Source of the DNA: Planctomycetota bacterium
Lineage (GTDB): Bacteria; Planctomycetota; SZUA-567; JAFGGJ01
Reading direction: 5' to 3'
Length of the DNA: 64,000 bases
Assembly: GCA_016930595.1 (NCBI GenBank)
Contig: JAFGGJ010000016.1
Location: 1 to 64,000 of the forward strand
Positions 34,316 to 43,495 of the stretch are shown here, in pieces. Position numbers and translations under genes: made by a program. Numbering within the stretch: the first letter of the stretch is position 1; the number at the start of each line of letters is the position of its first letter. The notes below the pieces were generated by a model, which searched no databases, had not been told where the DNA came from, and saw nothing but the letters and a program-made list of their open reading frames with translations.

Positions 34316-35029
34316 TTCAACCAGCAATGCTTTCATTTCGCGAACCGCCCTCTCCATACCCACAAGAACGGCTCTGGACACTATAGAGTGACCGATATTG
34401 AATTCAAGGATTTCAGGAATCTCCGCAAGCGGTGCAATGTTCCAGTATGTCAACCCATGTCCCGCATGGACCCTGACCCCGCCTTCTCCAGCATGCGCGA
34501 CGGCGTCATAGATACGCTTCAGTTCATCATCCAAGGCCTCCCGGCCGGCGTTGGCATAGGAACCGGTATGTAACTCCACGGCATCCGCACCCGCCTTTAT
34601 GGAAGCTTCAATCTGAGCAGGATCAGGTTCGATAAAACAACTTACCTTTATGCCAACGGATTTGAGCCTTGCGGCAACAGCCGATACCCGTTCCAGGTTG
34701 CCGACAACATCAAGGCCTCCTTCCGTGGTAAGCTCTTCACGTTTCTCCGGCACAAGAGTCGCCTGGTCAGGCACCACCTGGCAAGCGACAGCTACAACCT
34801 CTTCGGCCACAGCCATTTCCAGGTTGAGTCTGGTACGAACGGTCTGGCGCAGAATATGAACGTCCCGATCCTGAATATGGCGCCGGTCCTCTCTGAGATG
34901 CACAGTTATGGAATCGGCTCCGCCCAGTTCGGCCAGTACTGCAGCGGCAACCGGATCCGGCTCAACTGCCCGCCGTGCCTGCCGCACGGTAGCGACATGA
35001 TCAATATTGACACCCAATTCGGCTGTCAT
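34304..35029 (-). CDS. pdxJ: pyridoxine 5'-phosphate synthase
   Basis: The 241-residue TIM-barrel enzyme condenses 1-deoxyxylulose 5-phosphate with 3-amino-2-oxopropyl phosphate. It has the diagnostic [16 protein letters not shown] at the N-terminus, [28 protein letters not shown], and VHAGHGLTY with the catalytic histidine, then [16 protein letters not shown] five bases upstream supports ATG 35029 over a longer frame. The stop sits inside a perfect palindrome. Confidence 0.96.
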   Translation of the reverse strand: MTAELGVNIDHVATVRQARRAVEPDPVAAAVLAELGGADSITVHLREDRRHIQDRDVHILRQTVRTRLNLEMAVAEEVVAVACQVVPDQATLVPEKREELTTEGGLDVVGNLERVSAVAARLKSVGIKVSCFIEPDPAQIEASIKAGADAVELHTGSYANAGREALDDELKRIYDAVAHAGEGGVRVHAGHGLTYWNIAPLAEIPEILEFNIGHSIVSRAVLVGMERAVREMKALLVETAG

Positions 35030-35048
35030 GTCTTCTCCCAAGCCACAG

Positions 35049-36050
35049 TCATGGTCCCGGCGAAATTTTTGCATCTATTGATGCCGGGTATGTGCCTGAT
35101 AACACGGTAATCCCTTCCGGCGGTATGACACGCAAAGGGATGGACATGCTCTGGGCCACCTTTACGTCCACCAGGTGCGAAGCATCGGCAAAAACCTTTA
35201 TATCCGACGCCACAACAGCCGCCACTCTCGCTTCAGGTCCTCGAATTCTGAGAGTGACCGTGGCGATTGAAGGTTCGACCAGCATTCTGGCGCCGGCAGG
35301 AGCCAGGACCGCTACCGGTATGTCCACAACTTCAATTTCAACCGGTTCCGGCGCGATCGGTATGAATACGGTGACTCGGTCGCTTTGCACATAGACTTCG
35401 TGCTTTTCGCCGTCAATTACAGCCGAGCTTTCAAGCCCCACATCAATTGAAAATGAACTGTTGCGGCCTGCGACATCCACTGCATTGGTGTCGATCTGGT
35501 CGACCTTTTCGAGGATACCGGGAGCCGCGCTGATATGCACCTGTTCCGGAACCGCCCAGGGCTTGTCGGAAATGTAAAAGCCTCTCTGGGGCTCTCCCAC
35601 AGACATCACGCGCACAGGAACGCTTTTCGCCCTCGCCTCACTGATGAAAATACTTATATTGGACGGCTGCACATCAACCACCTTGACGTTCGGTTGATTG
35701 GGTACTGAAAAATCCGAAGCCGAAATTGACAGCACCAGCGGCCCGACAGGAAGGTCTTCCGCGAGGACTTTCCGACCCGTTATTTCCTCGGCGCCCATAG
35801 CGGTCACCCGCCCTCTCGGTCCCTTTACCGTCACCCAGATCGTGATATCGCTGATCGGCCCTTTGCTTTCGGTCCCGATATCGTCCTGGACATGCACAAA
35901 CCGGCCGGCCGGGGGGATTATGCTCATGTTTACAGCCAGGTCCCTTTCCGATGACATCTCTTCGGCGGCGTAGAACCACAGGGCTACTGCCCACAGAAAA
36001 GAAACTGCGACGAGTCCGAAACGCCCGGTTTTCTTGTCAGGACGCTTCAT
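35049..36050 (-). CDS. cdaR: YbbR-domain protein, CdaA regulator
   Basis: The 333-residue protein has a short cytoplasmic start, one membrane helix ([21 protein letters not shown], residues 11-31), and an extracytoplasmic region of about three to four YbbR repeats. These are recognisable by recurring VPVRV/IPV and P-x-V-x-I strands. YbbR (CdaR) proteins bind and modulate the diadenylate cyclase CdaA. Its start overlaps the cdaA stop (ATGA), the usual gene order. Confidence 0.88.
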   Translation of the reverse strand: MKRPDKKTGRFGLVAVSFLWAVALWFYAAEEMSSERDLAVNMSIIPPAGRFVHVQDDIGTESKGPISDITIWVTVKGPRGRVTAMGAEEITGRKVLAEDLPVGPLVLSISASDFSVPNQPNVKVVDVQPSNISIFISEARAKSVPVRVMSVGEPQRGFYISDKPWAVPEQVHISAAPGILEKVDQIDTNAVDVAGRNSSFSIDVGLESSAVIDGEKHEVYVQSDRVTVFIPIAPEPVEIEVVDIPVAVLAPAGARMLVEPSIATVTLRIRGPEARVAAVVASDIKVFADASHLVDVKVAQSMSIPLRVIPPEGITVLSGTYPASIDAKISPGP

Positions 36051-36850
36051 GTCGGCGTCTCCTCAGCCTTCTGGCACAGATCGATAAGGATGCTTGCCAA
36101 ATCACTGCTGGACAACTCCTGCAGCAGGTCGCCTCCTACCGCCAAGGAAATCTGGCCCGATTCCTCACTGACGACTATGCACACGGCATCGCTTTCTTCG
36201 GTAAGCCCCACTGCTGCTCGGTGTCTGGTGCCTAATGACTTCGACAAATTCGGATTTTCCGAAAGCGGGAACAGGCATCCCGCCGCGCTTATGCGGTCTC
36301 CCGATACTATGACCCCGCCGTCATGAAGCGTACTGCCAGGATAGAAAATGGTGGTTATGAGTTCAGCGGTTACTTCAGCCCCGAGACGGGTTCCCCTCTC
36401 CACATAACTCGATAAACCGACATCGCGTTCAATCGCTATAAGAGCTCCTACCTTGCGCTGACTCATTGTGGCTACGGCCTTGGTTATCTCTTCAAATATG
36501 GGATGCCTGGTCCTGGACAAGAACCTGAGCAGGGGGCTTTCTCCAAGCCGCACCAGCCCGCGGCGTATGTCCGGCTGAAATATGACTATTATGGCAATAA
36601 GCGAAAGGGCGAGGAGCTTTTCAAGAACGAAATTCAGCCGCTCGAAACCTGCGATGCGACCCAGCAGAAATACTGCAGCGCCGACGGCAAGCGCAGCGAC
36701 AAACAACCCACGCAGGACCCCTTCGCCGCTGGAACCCTCAAGGAACAAAAAGGCCAGGTAAAGAATTATCCACAGGACAGCAACTTCTATCACGGGACCG
36801 ATGATGTGCGTAAAGGGCTGATCCAGCATTGCAGTAAAATACTCAAACAC
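36047..36850 (-). CDS. cdaA: diadenylate cyclase (c-di-AMP synthase)
   Basis: The 267-residue protein has three N-terminal membrane helices (about residues 12-85) followed by a DisA_N cyclase domain. The active-site motifs are STLHDGGVIV (DGA-type) near residue 185 and LGTRHRAAVGL (RHR) near 220. It joins two ATP into cyclic di-AMP, which controls potassium and turgor in known cases. The start is a GTG at 36850 with GGAGG six bases upstream, overlapping folP by eight bases; ATG 36829 lacks a site. It is followed by cdaR. Confidence 0.95.
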   Translation of the reverse strand: MFEYFTAMLDQPFTHIIGPVIEVAVLWIILYLAFLFLEGSSGEGVLRGLFVAALAVGAAVFLLGRIAGFERLNFVLEKLLALSLIAIIVIFQPDIRRGLVRLGESPLLRFLSRTRHPIFEEITKAVATMSQRKVGALIAIERDVGLSSYVERGTRLGAEVTAELITTIFYPGSTLHDGGVIVSGDRISAAGCLFPLSENPNLSKSLGTRHRAAVGLTEESDAVCIVVSEESGQISLAVGGDLLQELSSSDLASILIDLCQKAEETPT

Positions 36851-37715
36851 CTGGCCCCTCCACTTGCTTCGCGCGTGCAGCGCGCAAAACCATGCCCATG
36901 CGGACGGCCTGCAAAGTTGCAGCGATATCATGTACCCTGACAATGGACGCCCCCATAAAGACTGCTATTGCTGCAACGGCAACAGAGCCCGGCATGCGAT
37001 CTTCCACGTCCTTGTCCAACACGGACCCGATAAAACTCTTACGGCTCGCTCCAACCATGATCGGCCTGCCTTCGACAACAAGCTCGTCCAGCCTGGAGAT
37101 CAGGGCTAGATTATGTTCCAGCCGTTTGCCGAATCCTATGCCCGGATCAAAAACGATGCGGGATGCGTCTATTCCTGCGCCGGTCAACGTATCGTACCGT
37201 TCCTGAAAATACCGCCTGACCTCCGCGACGACATCGTCATAGTGCGGATCCTTCTGCATGTCTTTGGGCGTGCCCTGGATGTGCATCACAACCAAGGGTG
37301 CCTCCGAGGCCTTGGCAACCTTCAGCATGGCCTTGTCGAACCGGAGACCGCTTATGTCATTAATTATGTCCGCCCCCGCTTCAAGCGCCTGTTTCGCGAC
37401 CTCGGCCTTGTACGTGTCCACGGAAACCGGAACCAGCCATTTCTCACGTATGGCCCTGATGACGGGAATGACCCGCTCTGCCTCCTCGCTCGCATCCACG
37501 GCATCAGCGCCGGGCCGAGTCGATTCACCACCCACGTCGATAATATCCGCACCGGCATCAAGCATGCTTTCGGCGTACTTGAGCGCCTTGTCAAGAACCA
37601 GGTACCGGCCGCCGTCATAGAAAGAATCACTGGTAATGTTCAATATCCCCATTACCAAGGGCCTTTCGGTAAGCGAAAGCCGTCTTCTGCCCGGGAGAAG
37701 CAGCTCGTCAGTCAT
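36843..37715 (-). CDS. folP: dihydropteroate synthase
   Basis: The 290-residue enzyme joins para-aminobenzoate to dihydropterin pyrophosphate. Family signatures are MGILNITSDSFYDGGRY near residue 22 and DIIDVGGESTRPGA near 58. IINDISGLRFD, VVMHIQGTP, FDPGIGFGKRLEHN and GASRKSFIG follow. The start overlaps the ftsH stop by eight bases behind AAGGGG, and its end overlaps cdaA. The ftsH-folP adjacency is common in bacteria. Confidence 0.96.
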   Translation of the reverse strand: MTDELLLPGRRRLSLTERPLVMGILNITSDSFYDGGRYLVLDKALKYAESMLDAGADIIDVGGESTRPGADAVDASEEAERVIPVIRAIREKWLVPVSVDTYKAEVAKQALEAGADIINDISGLRFDKAMLKVAKASEAPLVVMHIQGTPKDMQKDPHYDDVVAEVRRYFQERYDTLTGAGIDASRIVFDPGIGFGKRLEHNLALISRLDELVVEGRPIMVGASRKSFIGSVLDKDVEDRMPGSVAVAAIAVFMGASIVRVHDIAATLQAVRMGMVLRAARAKQVEGPGV

Positions 37716-39675
37716 TGCCGGCCCCTTGAGGCTCTTCCGTCACCTTCTCCCGTGTGCCGGAATCTTTTTCGACTTCACGATTCTCAGCTTCCACTTCCGC
37801 CTTGGACTTCTCCGGTTCGCCGAGAATACTGCGAATCCCCTCCCTGTCGATCACTTCCTTTTCCAGAAGCATCCCGGCAATTCCCTCCAGGCCTTCCCTG
37901 TGGCCGGATATGAGCCCCGAAGCCCGCTTGAAAGCAGCAGACGAAATGCGTCGTATTTCCTCGTCGATCTCTTGGTTAGTGGTTTCGGAGTTTACTCTGT
38001 GATGGGCGATTTCGTAACCCAGAAAAACATTTTCCTGTTCATCGGTATAAGCCAGAGGACCAAGCCTGTCACTCATGCCCCACCGCGTCACCATTTTGCG
38101 TATCAGCTCCGTGGCACGTTTTATGTCGTCTGCAGCCCCAACCGAAATATCATCAAACACAAGCGCTTCAGCGGCCCGTCCGCCGTACAACACGTCCACC
38201 TCGCCCAGAATCTGATTCCTGGTAAAAATATACTTGTCCTTGTCCGGCAGCTTCATCGTCGCCCCGAGAAAACTCATGCCCCTGGGCATTATCGTCACTT
38301 TGTGAGGCTTATCCACGGATGGGGTGAACCAGGCGACGACCGCATGTCCGGCCTCGTGAAAAGCGGTAACACGCCGGTCCTCCTCCTCCATCTTGCGGCT
38401 TCTGCGTTCTTTTCCCCAAAGAACCTTTTCCCGTGCTTCCTCGATGTCCTCTTGTTTCACGGCATCATGTTCTCTTAATACCGCTAACAGCGCAGCCTCG
38501 TTTAACAGGTTTTCCAGGTCCGCACCGCTGAACGAAACCGTCATGCGGGCCATTTCCGCGAGATCCACATCGTCAGCCATTTTCAGCTTGCGGGCATGAA
38601 CCTTCAAAATTGCTTCTCTGCCGTTCATATCCGGCAGATCCACCACCACTCTCCTGTCAAACCTGCCCGGCCTCAGCAGCGCCGGATCAAGCACGTCAGG
38701 CCTGTTGGTGCTGGCGATGATTATCACCTGGTCAGAAGTATCGAAACCGTCCATTTCAACGAGAATGGCATTCAGCGTCTGCTCCCTCTCGTCATGTCCT
38801 CCGCCAAGCCCCGCGCCGCGCCTTCTGCCCACCGCATCGATTTCATCAAGAAATATGATCGAAGGAGCGGCCTGCTTCGCCTGCAGGAACAAGTCCCGCA
38901 CACGGCTTGCGCCAACTCCGACGAACATTTCCACGAAATCCGAGCCGGATATGCTGAAGAAAGGCACCCCGGCTTCGCCCGCTATCGCCTTTGCCAGAAG
39001 CGTCTTGCCCGCTCCCGGCGGGCCGACCAGCAGGACGCCGCGCGGCACCCTTGCTCCCAGCTGCCGGAACCTGTCCGGCGCTTTCAGAAACTCGACAATC
39101 TCCGTAACTTCTTCCTTCGCTTCCTCTATGCCGGCGACGTCTTCGAACGTCACCTCCACGCTTTCCTTTGTCACCAGCTTGGCACGCGCCTTGCCGAAAG
39201 ACAGCGCGCCTCCGCTGCTCGACTCCATAAGCCGCCTGAACAACAGGTATACGATAAGTGCTGTCAGCGGAAGCAGAATCAGATACGGCAGGATCGCCTC
39301 CCAGAAACGGTTAGGATGTTCAAAAGACAGGTCCACATTCTTGTCTTCCGGGAGATCCTTGTTCGCCTCAGCCAACAGTTTTATGATCTCGCTTTGGCTC
39401 TCGCGCGGAGGAGACACGACCTGGTATGAAAGCGTCTCTTCCCCAGCCCTGAACTTACCCGATATGGAACTCTCCCCCACGACGCAAGTGGCTATCTTCC
39501 TGTCCTTGATCATGGCCGTGAAATCAGAGTAGCTCAGCTTCTTTACACCGCCCTTTATCGACTGCTTGCCCAGGGAAACCAGGAGAACCACGGCAATGAC
39601 CATCATGACAAGGTATATCCAGCGGCCCGGGAAGGGACCTAGAGAACTGGAAGATCTCCTGGGTACATCCGGCAT
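37708..39675 (-). CDS. ftsH: ATP-dependent membrane zinc protease FtsH
   Basis: The 655-residue protease degrades misfolded membrane proteins and regulators. It has two membrane helices (about 15-35 and 128-150) around a periplasmic loop. The AAA+ domain has [11 protein letters not shown] near 220, [13 protein letters not shown], and the second-region-of-homology arginines in [16 protein letters not shown]. The zinc motif is HEAGH near 443, followed by the M41 protease domain. The last 35 residues are a charged tail rich in Glu and Lys. It starts two bases after lptE. Confidence 0.97.
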   Translation of the reverse strand: MPDVPRRSSSSLGPFPGRWIYLVMMVIAVVLLVSLGKQSIKGGVKKLSYSDFTAMIKDRKIATCVVGESSISGKFRAGEETLSYQVVSPPRESQSEIIKLLAEANKDLPEDKNVDLSFEHPNRFWEAILPYLILLPLTALIVYLLFRRLMESSSGGALSFGKARAKLVTKESVEVTFEDVAGIEEAKEEVTEIVEFLKAPDRFRQLGARVPRGVLLVGPPGAGKTLLAKAIAGEAGVPFFSISGSDFVEMFVGVGASRVRDLFLQAKQAAPSIIFLDEIDAVGRRRGAGLGGGHDEREQTLNAILVEMDGFDTSDQVIIIASTNRPDVLDPALLRPGRFDRRVVVDLPDMNGREAILKVHARKLKMADDVDLAEMARMTVSFSGADLENLLNEAALLAVLREHDAVKQEDIEEAREKVLWGKERRSRKMEEEDRRVTAFHEAGHAVVAWFTPSVDKPHKVTIMPRGMSFLGATMKLPDKDKYIFTRNQILGEVDVLYGGRAAEALVFDDISVGAADDIKRATELIRKMVTRWGMSDRLGPLAYTDEQENVFLGYEIAHHRVNSETTNQEIDEEIRRISSAAFKRASGLISGHREGLEGIAGMLLEKEVIDREGIRSILGEPEKSKAEVEAENREVEKDSGTREKVTEEPQGAGND

Positions 39676-39677
39676 AT

Positions 39678-40184
39678 CTAGTTCTTTCCTTCTATAACCA
39701 CCAATTCAAGCACCGCCATGGCCAGTTCGGCAACGGCCTGATTTCTTGCAATTCCCGCGGACCCCGCACGTCGTGCAAGCTCCAACCCGGTGCCCGCGGC
39801 AAGGTCTCCAGTATCTATCCGAACCGGCTGTTCGTCCCCCACCGCCACATCCGCCACCAGACGTCTGCGAGTCTCTACAACACGGTCCAGATCGTCTCTA
39901 ACCAGTATATCACTGGCCGCCGTCTTGACCACTACCGTAACCGGCACACCGGAGCTGCCGGCGGCGATCTGCAGTCCGGGGAATTCCCGTGCCGCAACAA
40001 TCAACGCCTCCGTCAATTCCTCTTCGATGCCGGGTACCCCGGTAAGGTTCTCCACATGTGCAATATTGACGATCAGCGTGTCCGTTGAACCGGCAGCCGG
40101 CGACTCGCCTCCCCACCTGTATGCACATCCCCACCCGGTGGCGATAACACACACGCATATCCACGTTATAGCAAGGCGCTTCAA
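39678..40184 (-). CDS. lptE: LptE-like outer-membrane lipoprotein
   Basis: The 168-residue protein has a lipoprotein signal (ITWICVCVIATGWGC, cysteine at 20). It then follows the LptE pattern: YRWGG, IAHVENLTGVPGIEEELTEAL, a beta-rich middle, and a conserved helix RNQAVAELAMAVLELV. LptE forms the plug of the LptD lipopolysaccharide exporter. The sequence family is loose, so the name is by pattern and length. It indicates a diderm envelope. The start is a TTG behind GAGAGGGG. LptD is not in view. Confidence 0.7.
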   Translation of the reverse strand: MKRLAITWICVCVIATGWGCAYRWGGESPAAGSTDTLIVNIAHVENLTGVPGIEEELTEALIVAAREFPGLQIAAGSSGVPVTVVVKTAASDILVRDDLDRVVETRRRLVADVAVGDEQPVRIDTGDLAAGTGLELARRAGSAGIARNQAVAELAMAVLELVVIEGKN

Positions 40185-40186
40185 GC

Positions 40187-40948
40187 CTATTTACCCCTCT
40201 CGTGCAGCTGGCCGACAAGTGCGATCGCAGCGGCAGTACAATCGCTCCCCGGAAATTTCCTCTTCAAAAAGTCCACATAAACCACCGCAGCGTCGATCTC
40301 GCCCCGCTTGACATAATATCTCACCCTGTCCAGCATCTCGTCAGCCGTAGTCTTGCTGCCGGGAGGAACTACATCCCTGTTGTCAACCACTGCGGGGGTT
40401 ACCTCACCTTCGCCGTCTTCCGGCGTCTGCGTTTTCACCTTTGCTTTTGCAGGCTGACCTTTCAGTCTCGCCCTGATCTTCTTGACCGCGGGCAGTTTGT
40501 CATCGCCCAGCAGCACCTCCAAGCGTTCCAGGCATTGCACCGCTTTGTCATCGCCATATAGCGGCGCGCCTTTGGCTGTCTGCGCCAGCAGCAGTTCCGT
40601 CGCCTTTTCCAACAGGCCCAGTCCCATCAGCGCACGGGTCATACCCATGTACGCGCTAGCCAGTATGTGTTCGCTCCTGCAGGCTGAATATTCGATCAGT
40701 ATTCTCTGGTAACTCTGGTACGCCTGGTAGTACCGTCCTTCAGCTTCGTGATTGACGGCAGCATGGAAAAGCATTTCAGGAGACGGCGCCTTGCCCACAC
40801 CCGGCGAATAGGGCCAGACATCGTCACTGTTCCACGGCAATAATACCCCCTCGACCGGCCTGGTGCCGCCGGCAACGGTGCACATATCGCCAGCCGGCAG
40901 CCTGGCACAGACGGCAAGAGCAAGAACTGTCAATACCGCCTTCTTCAA
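40187..40948 (-). CDS. exported tetratricopeptide-like protein
   Basis: The 253-residue protein has a Sec-type signal sequence (VLTVLALAVCARLPAG) and TPR-like helices. These include HAAVNHEAEGRYYQAYQSYQRIL near residue 60, a following AYMGMTRALMGLGLLEKATELL, and a last pair RYYVKRGEIDAAVVYVDFLKRKFPGS. A charged linker separates the two sets. BamD and YbgF proteins look similar, but the family cannot be fixed. The TTG start overlaps the recO stop (TTGA) with AAGGGG seven bases upstream. It lies two bases before lptE, which suggests an envelope role. Confidence 0.6.
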   Translation of the reverse strand: MKKAVLTVLALAVCARLPAGDMCTVAGGTRPVEGVLLPWNSDDVWPYSPGVGKAPSPEMLFHAAVNHEAEGRYYQAYQSYQRILIEYSACRSEHILASAYMGMTRALMGLGLLEKATELLLAQTAKGAPLYGDDKAVQCLERLEVLLGDDKLPAVKKIRARLKGQPAKAKVKTQTPEDGEGEVTPAVVDNRDVVPPGSKTTADEMLDRVRYYVKRGEIDAAVVYVDFLKRKFPGSDCTAAAIALVGQLHERGK

Positions 40949-41730
40949 CTGTGAACCCCTTCCAGCATGCTTCTGAACCAGGTGAACATTGTGACACGCG
41001 TGTCCAGCACTGCCGACGCCCACTCCCCAACCGCAGAAACAAGTCTCTCGGCTCTCTCCATCGAAGGGGTCTTCAGGGGGACAAGGGCCTCCATCTGCGT
41101 GCCGGCTGCGCGCCTCAGCAATTCTACGAGTCCGGCATCAAAAGTCGTGCGGAATGTTCCGGCTGCATCGGCATTGCTGCTGCAGCCTGGACATAACAGG
41201 CCGCCTTCCTTCCACGATAAAACCCATCCGCCCGGCAATGCCGTCCTGCCACACAGCACACATGCTCCGATCTGTGGAGCAACCCCGGCAATATCCAGAA
41301 TCCTCATAACACCCGCCAGACCCATCACGACGCCGTCCAGCCTGTCACCAAGCAACAGCAGGCCACTCAACACCTGATAGACTTTCCACGCGTCATCCTC
41401 ATCGGCTGCATAGCCGCGCCAGACAGCCGCCAGCAATTCCCGCAAAGACGCCATCGCGGCGTATTTCGTCCAGTCCCTGCGCATGCATGCGGCAGACTGC
41501 ACAAGGTTGTTCTCGACAAGTATGGAGTATATCGAATTAGCCTTGCCGTATACCGTCATATCGGAAATATCGAATTCGTCAGGGATATCGCCAAGACGGT
41601 TATTTCGGGGACGCATTATCCCTTTTGCCGTGACTTCCATCCACCCGCGCCGTCTCGACCAGACTGAATATTCAAGACTGGTACGCGAGTACGTGTCCCG
41701 GGACATGACGACAACCTGGTGTTTCTCCAT
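40945..41730 (-). CDS. recO: DNA repair protein RecO
   Basis: The 261-residue protein loads RecA with RecF and RecR. It has an N-terminal OB-fold region (SLEYSVWSRRRGWMEVTAKGIMRP), a helical middle, and a zinc-binding pair CVLCG ... CPGC (about residues 155-178). Length and the four-cysteine motif fit RecO well, though the family diverges strongly. It sits 28 bases after the CorC-like gene. Confidence 0.85.
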   Translation of the reverse strand: MEKHQVVVMSRDTYSRTSLEYSVWSRRRGWMEVTAKGIMRPRNNRLGDIPDEFDISDMTVYGKANSIYSILVENNLVQSAACMRRDWTKYAAMASLRELLAAVWRGYAADEDDAWKVYQVLSGLLLLGDRLDGVVMGLAGVMRILDIAGVAPQIGACVLCGRTALPGGWVLSWKEGGLLCPGCSSNADAAGTFRTTFDAGLVELLRRAAGTQMEALVPLKTPSMERAERLVSAVGEWASAVLDTRVTMFTWFRSMLEGVHS

Positions 41731-41758
41731 CCGTTGAGCCCATACTACCCCCCACCGG

Positions 41759-43033
41759 CTAAGTTTCCTTTTCCGCCGACCTTCTTACCGTCACCGTCTC
41801 TATCCGCCGCTCGGAGGCGTTGAGTATCGCCATCTCGACACCGTGAAATACGACTTTTTCGCCTGTCTGGGGAATCCTCCCGAGTTCGCTGACAATCAAG
41901 CCCCCGATAGTGTCGTATTCCTCGTCTTCCGGAATTTCAACCCCAAGCAGATCGTTCAGCTCGTCCACATGCAGCCGCCCGCTTATCTCGTACTCGCCGT
42001 TCTGCATTTTCCGATATAAGGGCTCTTCCGCACCGTCATACTCGTCGCTTATCTCACCGACTATCTCCTCAAGAATATCCTCTACCGTTACAAGGCCGGC
42101 AGTGCCGCCGTACTCGTCGATGACGACCGCTATGTGCACACGCCGCTCCTGCATCTCCTTGAGCAGACCGCTCACCTTGCGGGTCTCCGGAATGAAATAA
42201 GGCTCGCGCATGATGTCGGCAAGCTTCAGCTGCCTCTTGTGCTCTTCGTCCTTGGCCCAGTGCTTCAGAAGATCCTTCACGTAGAATATGCCGACCACTT
42301 CGTCACGGGTGCCCCTGTACACCGGTATCCTGGAATGGCCGCTGGCCCCTGCCACCTCTATGGCCTCTCCTATCGGCAGGTCGACATCGACAAAAACTAT
42401 GTCGGTCCGCGGCATCATGATCTCGGCAACGTCCTTATCCTTCAGATCGAATACTCCCTCTATGAAATCACGGTCCGATTCCTCTATCACTCCCCCCTTC
42501 TCCCCTTCACTGACAATAGCCATTATTTCTTCTTCGATCTCCTCATGCGCCTGGACCTCACCGTTCGCTCTGCCCAGAAGCCGATCGGCTATCATCATAA
42601 CCGCGCCGGCAAGCCGGAAGAACACCCATCCCGGTGCCGCAAGCACTAACATGGCCCCACCGACGTAATATACGAGTTGGGCCGCCAGTGAATCCGCCAC
42701 GCCCCGCACCACGACCTGCCCGACAACTATCGCACCGCCCACATAAAGCAGTCCCCAATGAGCATACGCCATCACTGCAGAACACGTCATCGCCGCTATC
42801 GTCACAACCAGCATGAAGTTCGCTGCCCCGATACAGTATTCCTTCTTCACAAATAGAAAGTTCACCCGGCGTTCCGCCTTATCGTCGTCGTGGAGCCCCT
42901 TCCGTTCCAGAATGTTCTCCATATCCAGACGGCTGGCCGCAGAAAACGCCTGGACAATCAGCGCATACAACCAGTAAAGGCCCGTTCCGAGATAGAACAG
43001 TGATTTCCAGCCGTCTATGGAATCAGCAAGCAT
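41759..43033 (-). CDS. CNNM/CorC-type membrane protein with CBS pair
   Basis: The 424-residue protein has an N-terminal DUF21-type membrane region with about four helices (to residue 155). Two CBS domains follow at about 200-320 (DVAEIMMPRTDIVFVD, GHSRIPVYRGTRDEVVGIFYVKDLL, VVIDEYGGTAGLVTVEDILEEIVGEI). A CorC_HlyC domain ends the protein. Such proteins handle magnesium or cobalt efflux and protect against metal stress. Its ATG follows the ybeY stop with no gap, a common pairing. Confidence 0.9.
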   Translation of the reverse strand: MLADSIDGWKSLFYLGTGLYWLYALIVQAFSAASRLDMENILERKGLHDDDKAERRVNFLFVKKEYCIGAANFMLVVTIAAMTCSAVMAYAHWGLLYVGGAIVVGQVVVRGVADSLAAQLVYYVGGAMLVLAAPGWVFFRLAGAVMMIADRLLGRANGEVQAHEEIEEEIMAIVSEGEKGGVIEESDRDFIEGVFDLKDKDVAEIMMPRTDIVFVDVDLPIGEAIEVAGASGHSRIPVYRGTRDEVVGIFYVKDLLKHWAKDEEHKRQLKLADIMREPYFIPETRKVSGLLKEMQERRVHIAVVIDEYGGTAGLVTVEDILEEIVGEISDEYDGAEEPLYRKMQNGEYEISGRLHVDELNDLLGVEIPEDEEYDTIGGLIVSELGRIPQTGEKVVFHGVEMAILNASERRIETVTVRRSAEKET

Positions 43034-43495
43034 TTATTCGCTTCCCTTTCCAAGTGCCGCCGATATCGCTTCCTCCTGCACATGCCACATCCGTTCCCGC
43101 TGCTCCGGCAGAGCATCATCATACCCCGCCATGTGCAATACTCCATGCACAACGTATCTCACAAGTTCAGCGTAGACGCCGCCCCCTTCCCCGTCGTGCC
43201 TCCTGGCTTCGTCCCGATTCACCACTACTTCCCCGAGAAGATACTCGCCACCGGGCAGTTCCTGGTGGCTCGGGAATGCCAGGACATCCGTGCAGCCGTC
43301 CCTCCCATGAAAGCGCCTGTTCAGGCTGTCCATGATGTCATCGTCCGCATACGCGACTTCCACTGCATATCGCCGCGGCGGCATCGCTTCCAGCGCCGAA
43401 CACACTGCCTTCCTGAGGACGGAACGCGCCGGCCCGCGTTTCCCGTCCAGGGATCGTATCGACAGTGTCAGGCCCTTTCTTCTTCCTGCCGCCAT
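43034..43495 (-). CDS. ybeY: endoribonuclease YbeY
   Basis: The 153-residue metalloprotein matures 16S rRNA and supports ribosome quality control. Its zinc motif VVHGVLHMAGYDD (HGxLHxxGxDH type, with the last histidine replaced by Asp) lies near residue 115. The preceding RFHGRDGCTDVLAFP is the usual conserved element. The final ligand as aspartate is a known-type variation but is worth noting. Its ATG overlaps the pgpH stop (TAATG). Confidence 0.93.
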   Translation of the reverse strand: MAAGRRKGLTLSIRSLDGKRGPARSVLRKAVCSALEAMPPRRYAVEVAYADDDIMDSLNRRFHGRDGCTDVLAFPSHQELPGGEYLLGEVVVNRDEARRHDGEGGGVYAELVRYVVHGVLHMAGYDDALPEQRERMWHVQEEAISAALGKGSE